Source: Syntrophomonas sp. UBA4922 (GTDB taxonomy: Bacteria > Bacillota > Syntrophomonadia > Syntrophomonadales > Syntrophomonadaceae). From it: a stretch of 6,606 nucleotides of DNA. The notes beneath the pieces were generated by a model that saw nothing but the letters and a program-made list of their open reading frames with translations, had not been told where the DNA came from and ran no database searches. The stretch lies in NCBI GenBank assembly GCA_002398825.1, contig DHBS01000020.1:518-7123 (forward strand). Reading direction: 5' to 3'. Positions 6,041 to 6,606 of this stretch are shown here, piece by piece (the first letter of the stretch is position 1; every line of letters begins with the position of its first letter). Position numbers and translations under genes: made by a program.

Positions 6041-6606
6041 GACGCCTCCTTATCAGTTAAAATTAATGTTGGCTTCAAGGTGTTTTGTTTCAAGATGTTT
6101 TGAAAATAAACCCCGAACAATAGCACTGCAATTTCAACCGCAATAATGTAAATATTATCCCAAGGAGTGAATGTGTGAACCACGCCAAATCTCCTCAACA
6201 GAAGATCTACCATAAAAAGCAATGCCACCCAGGCTGCCTTCCATAGCTTAGAATAATCGTTAACCAAAAAGAATGCCAGGACCGCTATAGCCGGCAAGGT
6301 TATCAAGGTGTTGACTGCGGAGCTGTCCCGACCCAAAGCTTCAATCCACTGTACCGAAAAAGATCTGCCATGCAGCATCGCATAGTCAATCAAAACCAGT
6401 GGGATTCTCACTCCATAAAGAATAGCCGTCAAGGTAAGAAACGATATCAGTCTTCCATGAACCTTGTTCAGGTTGTCGAACCACCATTTCATCAGGCGGA
6501 ATATCGCCATCAACCCTAAAAAGGTATATAGTGTCTTCCACCACAACTGCTGGTATAAGCCGAATTTGATAAACAATTCTTCCACGCCGAAGTAGAGCGC
6601 CCCGAT
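6037..6606 (-). CDS. Multi-pass membrane protein of unknown family, 5' end beyond the window
   Basis: I do not recognise this protein. The reading frame stays open to the window edge (residues IGALYFG before the GTG at 6583-6585), and no ribosome binding site precedes that GTG. The gene therefore probably starts outside the window and is shown as partial. If the GTG were used it would give 182 residues. Hydrophobic segments at about 16-34, 45-68, 92-109, 113-130 and 143-162 (GTG numbering) suggest five membrane helices. They are joined by short polar loops and followed by a polar C-terminal tail. Aromatic pairs (WWK, KWWF) flank the first helix. Its stop overlaps the start of the yyaL-like gene by 4 bases (ATGA), so the two are translationally coupled in one operon. 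No function can be assigned. Confidence 0.75.
   Translation of the reverse strand: MGALYFGVEELFIKFGLYQQLWWKTLYTFLGLMAIFRLMKWWFDNLNKVHGRLISFLTLTAILYGVRIPLVLIDYAMLHGRSFSVQWIEALGRDSSAVNTLITLPAIAVLAFFLVNDYSKLWKAAWVALLFMVDLLLRRFGVVHTFTPWDNIYIIAVEIAVLLFGVYFQNILKQNTLKPTLILTDKEAS

Overview
The window reads as a piece of chromosome from a Gram-positive anaerobe of the Bacillota, most likely class Clostridia. This is inferred from strong AGGAGG-type ribosome binding sites, GTG and TTG starts, an agr-type peptide signalling locus, a YedF-like protein and a YkuD L,D-transpeptidase with peptidoglycan-binding repeats. A Syntrophomonas-like relative is a guess that the sequence alone cannot settle. I see no mobile elements, CRISPR arrays, tRNAs or rRNAs.

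Left part (1-1650, + strand): a compact agr-like quorum-sensing operon in the order kinase-agrB-agrD-response regulator. It opens with the C-terminal end of a GHKL sensor kinase, which is cut by the window edge. An AgrB peptide-processing membrane protease follows and overlaps the kinase by 35 bases. Next is a 45-codon GTG-started AgrD prepeptide overlapping the agrB stop by 4 bases, which is easily missed as a small gene. Last is a LytTR-family response regulator. The proposed circuit is that AgrB cuts and cyclises AgrD, the exported cyclic peptide is sensed by the kinase, and the kinase phosphorylates the regulator. The predicted ring is the pentapeptide CWLIV. The operon promoter, and probably the regulator's binding site, lies upstream of the window.

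Middle (1655-3275, - strand): two genes convergent with the agr operon. One encodes a YedF-like protein (TusA-like plus DsrE-like domains) that has lost the TusA cysteine. The other encodes a secreted L,D-transpeptidase whose YkuD catalytic domain sits between two peptidoglycan-binding repeats. The facing stop codons of the regulator and yedF lie in an 8-bp hairpin. yedF appears to have its own extended -10 promoter.

Right part (3304-6606, - strand): an operon of an unrecognised multi-pass membrane protein (5' end beyond the window), a YyaL/SPATA20-type thioredoxin-fold protein overlapping it by 4 bases, and a nitroreductase-family flavoprotein 35 bases further on. A clear intrinsic terminator closes it. 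That hairpin lies so close to the transpeptidase start that it may also sit in the transpeptidase leader.
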